22,503 nt of DNA, from NCBI GenBank assembly GCA_937995985.1, contig CALKIR010000046.1:1-22503 (forward strand). The letters run 5' to 3'. The position numbers were made by a program, and so were the translations under genes. How positions within the stretch are numbered: position 1 is the first letter of the stretch; each line of letters starts with the position of its first letter. The notes below the pieces were generated by a model. That model searched no databases and was not told the DNA's origin. It saw only the letters and a list, made by a program, of their open reading frames with translations. Positions 8,968 to 16,492 of this stretch are shown here, piece by piece. The DNA comes from an uncultured Alcaligenaceae bacterium. GTDB lineage: Bacteria; Pseudomonadota; Gammaproteobacteria; Burkholderiales; Burkholderiaceae_B.

Positions 8968-10053
8968 TCAAAGTGGACGAGGGACTACCTTTGGTCTTTT
9001 CCAAGAGGTATCCTCTGGCAACAGTGACACACGCGCGGCAACTTTGGTCGCTATATCTCGGTATAACTGTGCCTCAGCACTCTCTGGAGCGCTTATTACT
9101 GTCGGTGCTCCAGAGTCTGTTTGCTCACGAATAGACATGGCCAACGGCAAAGCTCCTAACCATGGCACACCATATTGCTCTGCCATATCACGACCGCCGC
9201 CTTGTCCGAAAATAGGCTCGGCATGGCCACACTGACTACAGATATGTACAGACATATTTTCCACTACCCCAAGCACTGGCACATCCACCTGCTGAAACAT
9301 TCTGAGCCCCTTGCGTGCATCAATCAAGGCAAGGTCTTGAGGAGTGGTAACCACCACAGCTCCCACTAGGGGCACACGCTGGGCCATTGTCAGGGCAATA
9401 TCGCCTGTACCCGGAGGCATATCAATGATTAAATAGTCCAAATCAGACCATGCAGTTTGTTGTATTAACTGCGTTAACGCCTGGGTTGCCATAGGACCAC
9501 GCCAAATAGCCGGCGCATCATCATCAAGCAAAAAACCTAGAGAATTAGCCTCTAGCTGATGACCCACTAAGGGCTGCATCATCTTGCCATCTAAAGAGCG
9601 TGGTTTCTCATGGACCCCTAGCATAGTCGGTACGCTTGGCCCATAAATATCTGCATCAAGCAATCCTACTTTAGCCCCCTGCTGCTGTAGCGCCAAGGCT
9701 AAATTTACAGAAGTTGTACTTTTTCCTACCCCCCCTTTACCGGATGCAACCGCTATAATATTTTTAACATTTGCCAACGGGCGCAATTCCCCTTGAACGG
9801 CGTGCTTTTTAACCTTGAGCCCCAATTTTAGGGTGCCCAACTCCGCTCCTAATGGGCTCAGTGCCTCTTGGATGCGTGTTCGTAACAATCCCTCACGGTC
9901 ATCAAAGGGATACGCCAAAGTTAAGCTTAAATCTAAACGTTGGCCATCAATAGTGAGCTGACTGTTTTCATCAGTGACCTCCAGTTTTTTATGTGTATTG
10001 GGGTCAATTACACTATTTAGCGCGCTGATAACTTCATTAACTGATAACATCAT
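8968..10053 (-). CDS. mrp: Mrp/ApbC family iron-sulfur carrier ATPase
   Basis: This 361-residue cytoplasmic P-loop protein has an N-terminal MIP18/DUF59-like domain (about residues 1-90) and a ParA/MinD-like ATPase domain. The deviant Walker A is SGKGGVGKS (104-112), with a Walker B-like DMPPGTGD (211-218) and the paired cysteines C272 and C275 (ICSQCGH) that hold the bridging Fe-S cluster in the dimer. The family assembles or delivers 4Fe-4S clusters. It heads the six-gene minus-strand block and is divergent from a small membrane protein gene and metG; mrp/metG divergence is also found in E. coli. Two tandem ATG codons (10053 and 10050) could start it, and neither has a strong ribosome binding site. 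The first is chosen arbitrarily. Confidence 0.95.
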   Translation of the reverse strand: MMLSVNEVISALNSVIDPNTHKKLEVTDENSQLTIDGQRLDLSLTLAYPFDDREGLLRTRIQEALSPLGAELGTLKLGLKVKKHAVQGELRPLANVKNIIAVASGKGGVGKSTTSVNLALALQQQGAKVGLLDADIYGPSVPTMLGVHEKPRSLDGKMMQPLVGHQLEANSLGFLLDDDAPAIWRGPMATQALTQLIQQTAWSDLDYLIIDMPPGTGDIALTMAQRVPLVGAVVVTTPQDLALIDARKGLRMFQQVDVPVLGVVENMSVHICSQCGHAEPIFGQGGGRDMAEQYGVPWLGALPLAMSIREQTDSGAPTVISAPESAEAQLYRDIATKVAARVSLLPEDTSWKRPKVVPRPL

Positions 10054-10146
10054 TGATACACTCTATTAAAAACAGCCTATATTTTAATCCGTGGTCATAA
10101 GAATAACTGAAATAGACCACCCAAACTCAAACGAATCTTGTCCTCT
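10053..10146. promoter_or_regulatory. Divergent intergenic region between mrp and the small membrane protein gene
   Basis: This AT-rich gap must contain the promoter of the long minus-strand block and one for the plus-strand gene. On the plus strand, TTGATA (10053-10058) and TATATT (10078-10083) are each 5/6 matches to sigma-70 boxes, but their 19-nt spacing is longer than ideal. I see no convincing box pair for mrp. Assignment rests mainly on geometry. Confidence 0.3.
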
Positions 10147-10431
10147 ATGCAAACTATCACACAGATTCTCAGAACGCTATTATTTGCAGCTTTAACTATC
10201 TTAGGGATGGTCATGGCACTGGTATTTATGATTACCACACTTATTGCCATAGGCATTTTATATATTGTGGCACGGCTGGGCGGACGTCCTTTTTCTGCCC
10301 GTCACTATTGGTCAGAGCGCCGTAGACACCGCGCCTACCAAGGGTTTAAGCCCAATTACTCGCGACAGAAGGTCACCTCCAAATCCAAAGACCATGACGT
10401 CACAGATATTGAAATGCGCGAAATACCCTAA
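10147..10431 (+). CDS. Small membrane protein of unknown function
   Basis: I do not recognise a named family. From the ATG at 10147 the product has 94 residues; a TTG three codons earlier (10138) is an alternative start, and neither has a clear ribosome binding site. The first half is a long hydrophobic run (about residues 8-42), long enough for one extended membrane helix or two short ones. It is followed by a strongly basic, cytoplasmic-looking stretch (GRPFSARHYW then ERRRHR) and a charged tail. By the positive-inside rule the C-terminal half should face the cytoplasm. It sits between mrp and metG, transcribed in the metG direction. Length, composition and lack of overlap with another frame make it likely to be real. 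Confidence 0.65.
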   Translation: MQTITQILRTLLFAALTILGMVMALVFMITTLIAIGILYIVARLGGRPFSARHYWSERRRHRAYQGFKPNYSRQKVTSKSKDHDVTDIEMREIP

Positions 10432-10463
10432 GACATAACTAACGTTCAGGCAGTGATTCTGCT

Positions 10464-10628
10464 ATGCTCATGGTGTTTGTCATCATGGCAGGCTTTGCGT
10501 ATTTCAGCAATGAATGGCTGCCATTGTATATGGCTTTTCCTAGCTGCACAGGCTGTGCTCGGGTGATGTCAGTCCATCGGCATACCTCCTCGGGTCATCC
10601 TGTCTTTTGTTTTATCTGTTCAACCTAA
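10464..10628 (+). CDS. Possible 54-residue small ORF with two CxxC pairs
   Basis: An ATG-started ORF fills most of the gap before metG and stops 14 nt upstream of the metG start. The product begins with a hydrophobic stretch (MLMVFVIMAGFAYF) and carries two cysteine pairs, SCTGC (C28, C31) and CFIC (C49, C52), with three histidines between them (H38, H40, H45). This would suit a small zinc-ribbon or metal-binding protein. No good ribosome binding site precedes it, and the same DNA contains two short inverted repeats (10513-10525 and 10546-10558), so it may instead be a structured metG leader. No family is recognised, and chance occurrence is quite possible. Confidence 0.25.
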   Translation: MLMVFVIMAGFAYFSNEWLPLYMAFPSCTGCARVMSVHRHTSSGHPVFCFICST

Positions 10629-10642
10629 TTCTCAAATAACAC

Positions 10643-12712
10643 ATGTCGCGCACATTCTTCGTTACTACTGCTTTGCCTTATGCCAATGGTTCTTTTCACA
10701 TTGGCCACATCATGGAATATATTCAAGCGGATATCTGGGTTCGCTCGATGCGTATGAGCGGCCATACCGTGCATTTTGTCGGTGCCGATGATGTCCACGG
10801 CGCCCCCATCATGCTCAAAGCAGAGAGCGAAGGTCTCACTCCGCTTGAGCTCGTTGATCGCATCACTGCCGAACGCCCTAAATATCTCGATGGTTTTCAT
10901 ATCCAATTTGACCACTGGCATCGGACTGATTCTCCAGAAAATATTGAGCTCTCACAGCAAATTTATCGCGAATTAAAAGCTGCTGGCTTTATTGAGACCC
11001 GCGTCATTGAGCAATTTTACGACCCTGTCAAAGGGCTATTTTTAGCTGATCGCTATATCAAAGGCCAATGCCCCTCATGTGGTGCCGAAGAGCAAAATGG
11101 CGACAGCTGCGAAGTCTGTAGTGCTGTGTACCGCCCTACTGAACTCATCAACCCATACTCCATTCTCAGTGGCAGCAAGCCTGAGCTACGTGAATCTGAG
11201 CACTATTTCTTCAAACTCTCTGATCCGCGTTGCGTACAATTTTTACAAGAATGGACCCATGGCAATGACCCCCAGGGCCGCCCCCGCCTCCAATCTGAGG
11301 TGCGCGCTAAAATCCGCGAATGGCTCGATACCGATGAAGAAGGGCGCTCTAAGCTTTCCGATTGGGATATTTCTCGTGATGCTCCCTATTTTGGCATCCC
11401 CATTCCTGATGCCCCTGGAAAGTACTTTTATGTCTGGCTCGATGCCCCTGTAGGCTACCTCGCCTCTTTAAAATCCTATTGCGCCAAAAAAGGCTTAGAC
11501 TATGAAGCTTTGATTGACCCTCAAGGCACTACTGAGCAGGTTCATTTTATCGGCAAGGACATTGTGTACTTTCATGCCCTATTTTGGCCGGCCATGCTGA
11601 AGTTTTCAGGGCGCAAAACTCCTGACTCACTTCGAGTCCATGGTTTTATTACCCTTAGTGGGGAAAAAATGTCCAAAAGCCGAGGGACTGGCATTGACCC
11701 CTTAAAGTATTTAGAGCTTGGCCTTAATCCGGAATGGTTGCGCTATTATATTGCGGCTAAGTTGAACTCTCGAGTAGAAGACATAGACTTCAATACTGAA
11801 GATTTTATTACCCGTGTTAACAGCGACTTAGTTGGCAAATATGTCAACATTGCCAGCCGCGCTGCAACATTTATTCAGCGCTTTTTTGATGGGCAGCTCG
11901 GTTATACAGGCGATACACAAGCTCTCAAAGAACAATACAGTAGCCTGGCAACAGAGGTGGCTCAACTCTATGAAAATGGCGAATATGGACGGGCCATCCG
12001 CCATATTATGGCGTTGGCTGATCAGATCAACCAAGCCTTTGATAGCGCCAAGCCCTGGGTATTAGCCCGTGGTCTCAAAGATGCGGATACCGCCCAAAAA
12101 GCCCAGCTACAGGATATCTGCTCGCGAGCACTGGCTGGGTTTAAGGCACTAACCGTGATGCTGAGCCCTGTATTACCTGCTTTAAGCAAAAAAATAGCCT
12201 CTGAGTTATTTGCTATAGACTACCCCTTCCAATGGGCACAGGCGGCAGAGCTGCCCACCCATATCAAGCCCTTCAAACATTTATTACAGCGTATCGAGGA
12301 AAAGCAGGTTGAAACCTTGCTCGAGCCCGAGCCCGAACCAGTTGCCACCCCAGGCGGTGAAGCCATTGCTGATACTATTGATATCAAGGACTTTGCCAAA
12401 GTCGATTTGCGCGTGGCTAAAATCGTTGCATGCGAACAGGTACCCGACTCGGATCGCCTCTTAAAGCTGATGCTAGACATTGGTGAAGATACACCGCGCC
12501 AAGTATTCGCGGGCATCAAAGAGGCCTACGAGCCTGCAGACCTAGTAGGAAAATATACGGTTATGGTCGCTAATCTTGCTCCACGCAAAATGCGCTTTGG
12601 CGTGTCTGAAGGGATGGTCTTGGCAGCGAGCCATGCTGATTCACAAGAACACCCCGGAGTGTATCTACTGGAGCCTCATTCTGGAGTTATTCCTGGCTTG
12701 CGTATTCGCTAA
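10643..12712 (+). CDS. metG: Methionyl-tRNA synthetase
   Basis: This 689-residue class I synthetase charges tRNA-Met with methionine in the cytoplasm. The HIGH motif is FHIGH (HIGH at 19-22) and the KMSKS motif is at 342-346. A zinc-knuckle with the cysteine pairs CPSCG and CEVC lies between them (near residues 145-160), as in the E. coli-type enzyme. An anticodon-binding helical domain follows. After an acidic proline-rich linker (EPEPEP), the C-terminal about 105 residues form the EMAP/Trbp111-like tRNA-binding domain (begins near DFAKVDLRVAKI). Length is near that of E. coli MetG (677). The start ATG has only a weak ribosome binding site. A hairpin lies just after the stop codon. Confidence 0.98.
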   Translation: MSRTFFVTTALPYANGSFHIGHIMEYIQADIWVRSMRMSGHTVHFVGADDVHGAPIMLKAESEGLTPLELVDRITAERPKYLDGFHIQFDHWHRTDSPENIELSQQIYRELKAAGFIETRVIEQFYDPVKGLFLADRYIKGQCPSCGAEEQNGDSCEVCSAVYRPTELINPYSILSGSKPELRESEHYFFKLSDPRCVQFLQEWTHGNDPQGRPRLQSEVRAKIREWLDTDEEGRSKLSDWDISRDAPYFGIPIPDAPGKYFYVWLDAPVGYLASLKSYCAKKGLDYEALIDPQGTTEQVHFIGKDIVYFHALFWPAMLKFSGRKTPDSLRVHGFITLSGEKMSKSRGTGIDPLKYLELGLNPEWLRYYIAAKLNSRVEDIDFNTEDFITRVNSDLVGKYVNIASRAATFIQRFFDGQLGYTGDTQALKEQYSSLATEVAQLYENGEYGRAIRHIMALADQINQAFDSAKPWVLARGLKDADTAQKAQLQDICSRALAGFKALTVMLSPVLPALSKKIASELFAIDYPFQWAQAAELPTHIKPFKHLLQRIEEKQVETLLEPEPEPVATPGGEAIADTIDIKDFAKVDLRVAKIVACEQVPDSDRLLKLMLDIGEDTPRQVFAGIKEAYEPADLVGKYTVMVANLAPRKMRFGVSEGMVLAASHADSQEHPGVYLLEPHSGVIPGLRIR

Positions 12713-12722
12713 GCCCCCTAGC

Positions 12723-12749
12723 TGCCCCTTACTAAAAGCGTAAGGGGCA
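12723..12749 (+). terminator. Hairpin after metG (possible terminator)
   Basis: TGCCCCTTAC (12723-12732) pairs perfectly with GTAAGGGGCA (12740-12749) around a 7-nt loop, starting 10 nt after the metG stop. No T run follows on either strand, so it is not a canonical intrinsic terminator. It may protect the 3' end of the metG transcript or attenuate read-through into the downstream transporter gene. Confidence 0.45.
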
Positions 12750-12775
12750 CTCACTACTTTGCTGCTTGTTCTGCA

Positions 12776-13690
12776 ATGACTGAAAAACTTGTTTCCGAAG
12801 AAGTACGTACCCAGGCCGCGCATCGCTCCACGATGGTCAGTGTTTGGGTCAATATTTTGCTCTCTATTTTGCAATTAGTTGTTGGGATTTTTTCTAAATC
12901 CCAAGCCCTTATTGCGGATGCCGTGCATTCTTTTTCAGATCTCATTGCAGATGGCATTGTGCTATGGGCCAACAAATACAGCGCCAAAGCTCCTGATGAT
13001 GACCATCCCTACGGACATCGCCGCTTTGAAACGGCAGCGACCTTTGCTGTGGGAGCCATCTTGATTCTAGTTGGTGCAGGCATGGTCTGGAATGGCATCA
13101 ATAAACTGCAACAGCCAGGCGCTTTGGACAAAGTAGGAGCCATTGCCCTGCCGGTGGCCTTAGTGGCTATTATTGTCAAAGAAAGCCTTTTTCGGTATAT
13201 GCTGCACGTTGCCAAACGTGTTAAATCAACCATGCTCGTGGCCAATGCTTGGCATGCCCGCTCCGATGCTGCCTCATCCCTAGTCGTCTCTATTGGAATT
13301 ATTGCTAACTTAGCCGGTGTGCCCATGGCTGATATTTTAGCAGCCATGCTAGTTGGAGTGATGATTTTACGCATGGGCTGGCGTTTTTCCTCTGAGGCAT
13401 TTCATGATCTTACTGATCGAGCAGTTGACACCGAAACTGAAAATAAAATCACTGAGCTAATACAGACAACGCCGGGCGTACTGGGGTTACACGATTTAAA
13501 AACACGCAAACTAGGCGATATGATTTGGGTTGAGGTAGACATCGAAATGGATGCCACCCTCACTATTAAAGAGGGGCATGACATTGCTGTTCAGGCACGC
13601 CAGCGCGTCATGGATGCCTTGCCCGTTTTGGATGTCATGACCCATTTTGACCCAGTCGATACCACCACCAAAGAACTGCTTGATGAGTAG
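12776..13690 (+). CDS. Cation diffusion facilitator family metal efflux transporter
   Basis: This 304-residue inner-membrane protein has about six hydrophobic helices and a C-terminal cytoplasmic ferredoxin-like domain (from about residue 215), typical of CDF proton/metal antiporters. Transport-site residues are visible in helix 2 (D48, H51, D55 in ADAVHSFSD) and helix 5 (H160, D164 in NAWHARSD). The paired HxxxD motifs resemble zinc-type CDFs, whereas FieF has DxxxD in helix 2. The HPYGHRRFE stretch (77-85) after helix 2 is also family-typical. Substrate could be Zn, Co, Ni, Mn or Fe and cannot be fixed from sequence alone. No clear ribosome binding site precedes the ATG. The stop codon lies only 9 nt from that of the convergent sulfide dehydrogenase gene. 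Confidence 0.93.
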   Translation: MTEKLVSEEVRTQAAHRSTMVSVWVNILLSILQLVVGIFSKSQALIADAVHSFSDLIADGIVLWANKYSAKAPDDDHPYGHRRFETAATFAVGAILILVGAGMVWNGINKLQQPGALDKVGAIALPVALVAIIVKESLFRYMLHVAKRVKSTMLVANAWHARSDAASSLVVSIGIIANLAGVPMADILAAMLVGVMILRMGWRFSSEAFHDLTDRAVDTETENKITELIQTTPGVLGLHDLKTRKLGDMIWVEVDIEMDATLTIKEGHDIAVQARQRVMDALPVLDVMTHFDPVDTTTKELLDE

Positions 13691-13699
13691 CGCTGCCGC

Positions 13700-14974
13700 T
13701 TAAGTTAATGTATCGGCCCAAATAGTCTGCGCCCAACTATAGGCATGCAGCCCCTCTAGGTGATTGGGATGGGTCGATACCCCTCCGGCATCAGCAACAG
13801 GCAGCATGGTCTGATGCTCTGGGCTGTAACGATGCACACTGGCCACATGCATCCCAAGCTCTGCATTAATCAAGCTAAAACACGTGTTGGAATAAATAGG
13901 ATCCTCATTGATAGGACGATCTAACATCAGTGCAGCCACAGCAGCAGCACAAGTTTTGGCGTGCTGATTTGCCATATGTCCTGATTTGGGCATCCCCGGA
14001 GCGGCCTGAATCGCATCCCCTATCACATGAATGAAGGGCACTGCAGTGGACTCAAATGTCAAAAAATCCACCTCACACCACCGCCCAGCGCTATTGGTAA
14101 GCCCTGTTTGATGGGCTATATCACCTGCTCGCATAGGCGGGACAAAATTTAATACATCAGCTTGCTCTTGCTCGCCAAACTCGGAAATCACACTTCGAGT
14201 ACCGGGATCCACGTCCACAGCCTTAAACATTGGCACATATTCAATAATATCAGGGTAATACTCTGCCCATGCTGCTTTAAATAGCTCAGGCTTGGAAACT
14301 ACATCAGGATTTGCATCAAATAGAATCACCTTGGCACGCGGCTTATGCTTTTTAAAATAAGAAGCCACCGTACACGCGCGCTCATAAGGCGCTGGGGGAC
14401 AACGAAACGGTACCTCGGGCACACTAATAATAAATACTCCTCCATCGGGCATCGCCTCTAGCTGCTGACGCAGGGTAACCGTCTGAGGCCCAGCCTGCCA
14501 AGCATGCATGATTTGTTCCTGTGCTGCCTGATGGGCCATGCCAGGAATCTCCTCCCAAAGAAAATCCACCCCAGGTGCAACTATCAAGCGGTCCCAAGAT
14601 ATCTGCTCCCCGTTACTTAGGCGGACCGTACGTCCCTGCGCATCAATAGAATCAACCCACTCATGAATGAGCCGCACACCGTGATTGCGCTCTAAGTGAT
14701 AATCCAATGTAATATCAGAGAGTGCATAATGCCCTTCTAAGATAAGATTAGACAAGGGACAAGAAATAAATTGCCGCCTGGGTTCAATCAGAGTAACCTG
14801 CACCTGCCCTTGGCTAAATAAACGCACATACTTGGCTGCGGTTGCCCCGGCAAAGCCCCCTCCTACTACTACCACATGGCCCGCAGAGGGCGCATGTGCC
14901 CAAGTGGGCCAAGCAGAACCAGCCAAAGCCAATAATCCCGTTGCCCCTAAAAACTGTCGTCTATTAAAACTCAT
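13700..14974 (-). CDS. fccB: Flavocytochrome c sulfide dehydrogenase, flavoprotein subunit (Tat-exported)
   Basis: From the chosen start the product has 424 residues. It opens with a twin-arginine signal (NRRQFLG, R5-R6, then a hydrophobic run ending near AHA at 28). The FAD-binding motif is HVVVVGGGFAG (33-43). C72 (SCPLS) corresponds to the usual FAD-linked cysteine position. C192 (FRCPPAPYERA) and C365 (NTCFSLI) match the redox-active disulfide pair of FccB/SoxF proteins. The family oxidises sulfide to sulfur or polysulfide in the periplasm, passing electrons to its cytochrome subunit. ATG at 14974 is chosen over an in-frame GTG-type codon at 15007: it has a perfect GGAGGG site, overlaps the upstream cytochrome stop as ATGA, and places the RR motif at the N-terminus. 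A SoxF-like role in thiosulfate oxidation is an alternative, but no sox genes are seen. Confidence 0.9.
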   Translation of the reverse strand: MSFNRRQFLGATGLLALAGSAWPTWAHAPSAGHVVVVGGGFAGATAAKYVRLFSQGQVQVTLIEPRRQFISCPLSNLILEGHYALSDITLDYHLERNHGVRLIHEWVDSIDAQGRTVRLSNGEQISWDRLIVAPGVDFLWEEIPGMAHQAAQEQIMHAWQAGPQTVTLRQQLEAMPDGGVFIISVPEVPFRCPPAPYERACTVASYFKKHKPRAKVILFDANPDVVSKPELFKAAWAEYYPDIIEYVPMFKAVDVDPGTRSVISEFGEQEQADVLNFVPPMRAGDIAHQTGLTNSAGRWCEVDFLTFESTAVPFIHVIGDAIQAAPGMPKSGHMANQHAKTCAAAVAALMLDRPINEDPIYSNTCFSLINAELGMHVASVHRYSPEHQTMLPVADAGGVSTHPNHLEGLHAYSWAQTIWADTLT

Positions 14975-15378
14975 TGGCCCTCCTGCGCCCCTTGTTGGGC
15001 ATACCATTGAGCAATTCGCTGCAACACCTCAACATCATAGCCCTTGATGGTCTGTACCATCAGTGCTCCGGGCTCCTTTGACTCATAAAACTGCTGCATT
15101 TTGGCCATAAACTCGTCTACAGGCAACCCAGCAATAGGAGGAACAATCTGATCAGGGAGCGGTTCAGGACTCGCCCCATGACAGGTCACACAAGCAGAAG
15201 CCCACCCCATCGCCTGAATATCTACACCAACTTGGAGCTCTTGCTGTGCATGGATCACTGAACTCAGGCCCAACCATGTGAGCCCCCCAGTAATCATCAT
15301 TATTTGCTTGACCCAATGCCTCAATGCAGAGCTGTATCTCTGCTGCTTTCTCTCGGTCATTTTTAAATACTCATCCAT
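14971..15378 (-). CDS. Monoheme c-type cytochrome, partner subunit of sulfide dehydrogenase
   Basis: This 135-residue protein has a basic N-terminus, a hydrophobic export segment (about residues 26-44, likely cleavage after VIHA) and one heme c motif, CVTCH (C63, C66, H67). The mature part is only about 90 residues, matching class I monoheme cytochromes of the c553/FccA type. A later methionine with few residues in front of a cluster such as PGALM (M102) is a plausible axial ligand. Its stop overlaps the flavoprotein start (ATGA), so the two are translationally coupled and probably form a periplasmic heterodimer. The start is uncertain: ATG at 15378 or ATG at 15360 would both keep the export signal. 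Confidence 0.85.
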   Translation of the reverse strand: MDEYLKMTERKQQRYSSALRHWVKQIMMITGGLTWLGLSSVIHAQQELQVGVDIQAMGWASACVTCHGASPEPLPDQIVPPIAGLPVDEFMAKMQQFYESKEPGALMVQTIKGYDVEVLQRIAQWYAQQGAQEGQ

Positions 15379-15407
15379 CAGTTCATTAATCTGCCTAGAC
15401 TAATTAT

Positions 15408-15448
15408 GTTATACCGTACTGAGGAGTCAGTATAAAAACTACTGACTC
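15408..15448 (-). promoter_or_regulatory. Putative promoter and operator of the sulfide dehydrogenase operon
   Basis: Reading on the minus strand, a -35-like TTTATA (complement of 15431-15436) and a -10-like TATAAC (complement of 15408-15413) are separated by exactly 17 nt and lie 30 nt before the cytochrome start. The spacer is almost filled by the perfect palindrome TACTGA-N4-TCAGTA (15417-15432). A second dyad, GAGTCAGTA (15424-15432) and TACTGACTC (15440-15448), straddles the -35 box. The layout strongly resembles a repressor operator. The regulator is not encoded next to it. Confidence 0.5.
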
Positions 15449-15558
15449 TAGGTTGTTTGTTTATTACGGAGAGTATTAAAGACTAAGGGAGGGCCCTACC
15501 AAAGATGGGAAATAAGAAATAAGGGCAAAAGGAAAAGAAACTAAAGAAATACTACTAT

Positions 15559-15632
15559 TGGAGCGGGTGAAGGGAATCGAACCCTCGTCTCAAGCATGGG
15601 AGGCTTGCGTTCTACCATTGAACTACACCCGC
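15559..15632 (-). tRNA. tRNA-Gly (anticodon CCC)
   Basis: The 74-nt minus-strand gene folds into a complete cloverleaf. The acceptor stem GCGGGTG pairs with CACCCGC, the anticodon stem CAAGC/GCTTG encloses loop CTCCCAT (anticodon CCC), and the T arm contains GGTTCGATTCC. The CCA end is encoded (complement of 15559-15561). It closely resembles the E. coli tRNA-Gly(CCC) sequence. The DNA beyond its 3' end is pyrimidine-rich on the minus strand, but I see no hairpin terminator. Confidence 0.97.
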
Positions 15633-15649
15633 AAGGAAAAGGAAAATAA

Positions 15650-15655
15650 AATATA
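15650..15655 (-). promoter_or_regulatory. Possible -10 element for tRNA-Gly
   Basis: A TATATT hexamer (minus strand) lies 17 nt upstream of the mature tRNA 5' end in an AT-rich stretch, a sensible distance for a short precursor leader. No good -35 box is visible at 16-18 nt spacing, so the assignment is tentative. Confidence 0.35.
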
Positions 15656-15739
15656 CCAAAAAATTAATGAAATAGCCATCTAATCATGTTCAATGCTAGA
15701 ATTGCTCCGTGCTAAAACTCTGTTTTTATCTCGTACCAT

Positions 15740-16432
15740 ATGACCAATACTGCAACCACTCAACATCCCCGTATCCGTAGCTATGTTACACAACGCGCGC
15801 ATATTACTCCTGGCCAAGCGCGTGCCTTAGCACAGCTCAAGCCCATTTGGGGCCTGCCCTATCAGGAGCAGCCACTCAACTTTAACGAGGTATTTGGCCG
15901 CGAGGCTCCCACTGTGCTAGAAATTGGTTCCGGCATGGGTGAAGCAACTGTGGAAATAGCGCTACAACGTCCAGATGACAACTTTATTGCTATTGAGGTC
16001 TTCGATGCAGGCGTGGGTGCGCTGTTACGGCGTATCGAAGAGCATCGTTGTCAAAACCTCCGCGTTATCCAGCATGATGCAGTTGAAGTGTTGCAACATA
16101 TGATTGCACCTGACAGCCTAGCAGGAGTGCATATTTTTTTCCCCGACCCTTGGCCCAAGAAAAGACACCACAAACGCCGTCTTATTCAGCCCCCCTTTAT
16201 TGGCTTATTGCGCTCTAGACTCATGGCCGGTGGCTATATTCACTGTGCCACAGACTGGGAAGACTATGCATGGCAAATGCTCGAAGTCCTGAGTGCTGAG
16301 CCGGGCTTGAGCAATACAGCCAATGATTTTGCATCACGAGGACAACGTCCCGTAACCAAATTTGAACAGCGGGGTCGCCGCCTCGGACACGGCGTATGGG
16401 ATGTGCGCTTTATAAAAAACCCGCTTGAATAG
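15740..16432 (+). CDS. trmB: tRNA (guanine-N7)-methyltransferase
   Basis: This 230-residue SAM-dependent enzyme methylates G46 in the variable loop of a subset of tRNAs. The SAM-binding motif I is VLEIGSGMGEAT (59-70), followed by the acidic residue E86 in IAIEV. The TrmB signature FFPDPWPKKRHHKRR spans 133-147, and a C-terminal TKFEQRGRRLGH stretch matches the family's conserved T-x-FE-R motif. Length is typical (about 230-240). No Shine-Dalgarno sequence precedes the ATG. It is divergent from tRNA-Gly and followed 60 nt later by thiS on the same strand; in many betaproteobacteria trmB also lies beside the thiS-thiG pair. Confidence 0.96.
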   Translation: MTNTATTQHPRIRSYVTQRAHITPGQARALAQLKPIWGLPYQEQPLNFNEVFGREAPTVLEIGSGMGEATVEIALQRPDDNFIAIEVFDAGVGALLRRIEEHRCQNLRVIQHDAVEVLQHMIAPDSLAGVHIFFPDPWPKKRHHKRRLIQPPFIGLLRSRLMAGGYIHCATDWEDYAWQMLEVLSAEPGLSNTANDFASRGQRPVTKFEQRGRRLGHGVWDVRFIKNPLE

Positions 16433-16492
16433 AGTAAAATGCCTCTTACAGAGCTCTCTTTTTCTGGTCTATTTTCTTAATTGTCAAAGATT

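Noticed and set aside
10585..10590. Perfect AGGAGG on the minus strand upstream of metG
   Set aside because: It precedes only a four-codon ORF, so it is probably a chance Shine-Dalgarno match.
11079..11453. 124-codon plus-strand ORF inside metG
   Set aside because: It is an alternative frame within the conserved metG catalytic region, with no recognisable features.
14975..15007. Eleven-codon N-terminal extension of the sulfide dehydrogenase flavoprotein
   Set aside because: It would bury the twin-arginine motif, ignore the excellent GGAGGG site and overlap more of the cytochrome gene; ATG 14974 fits better.
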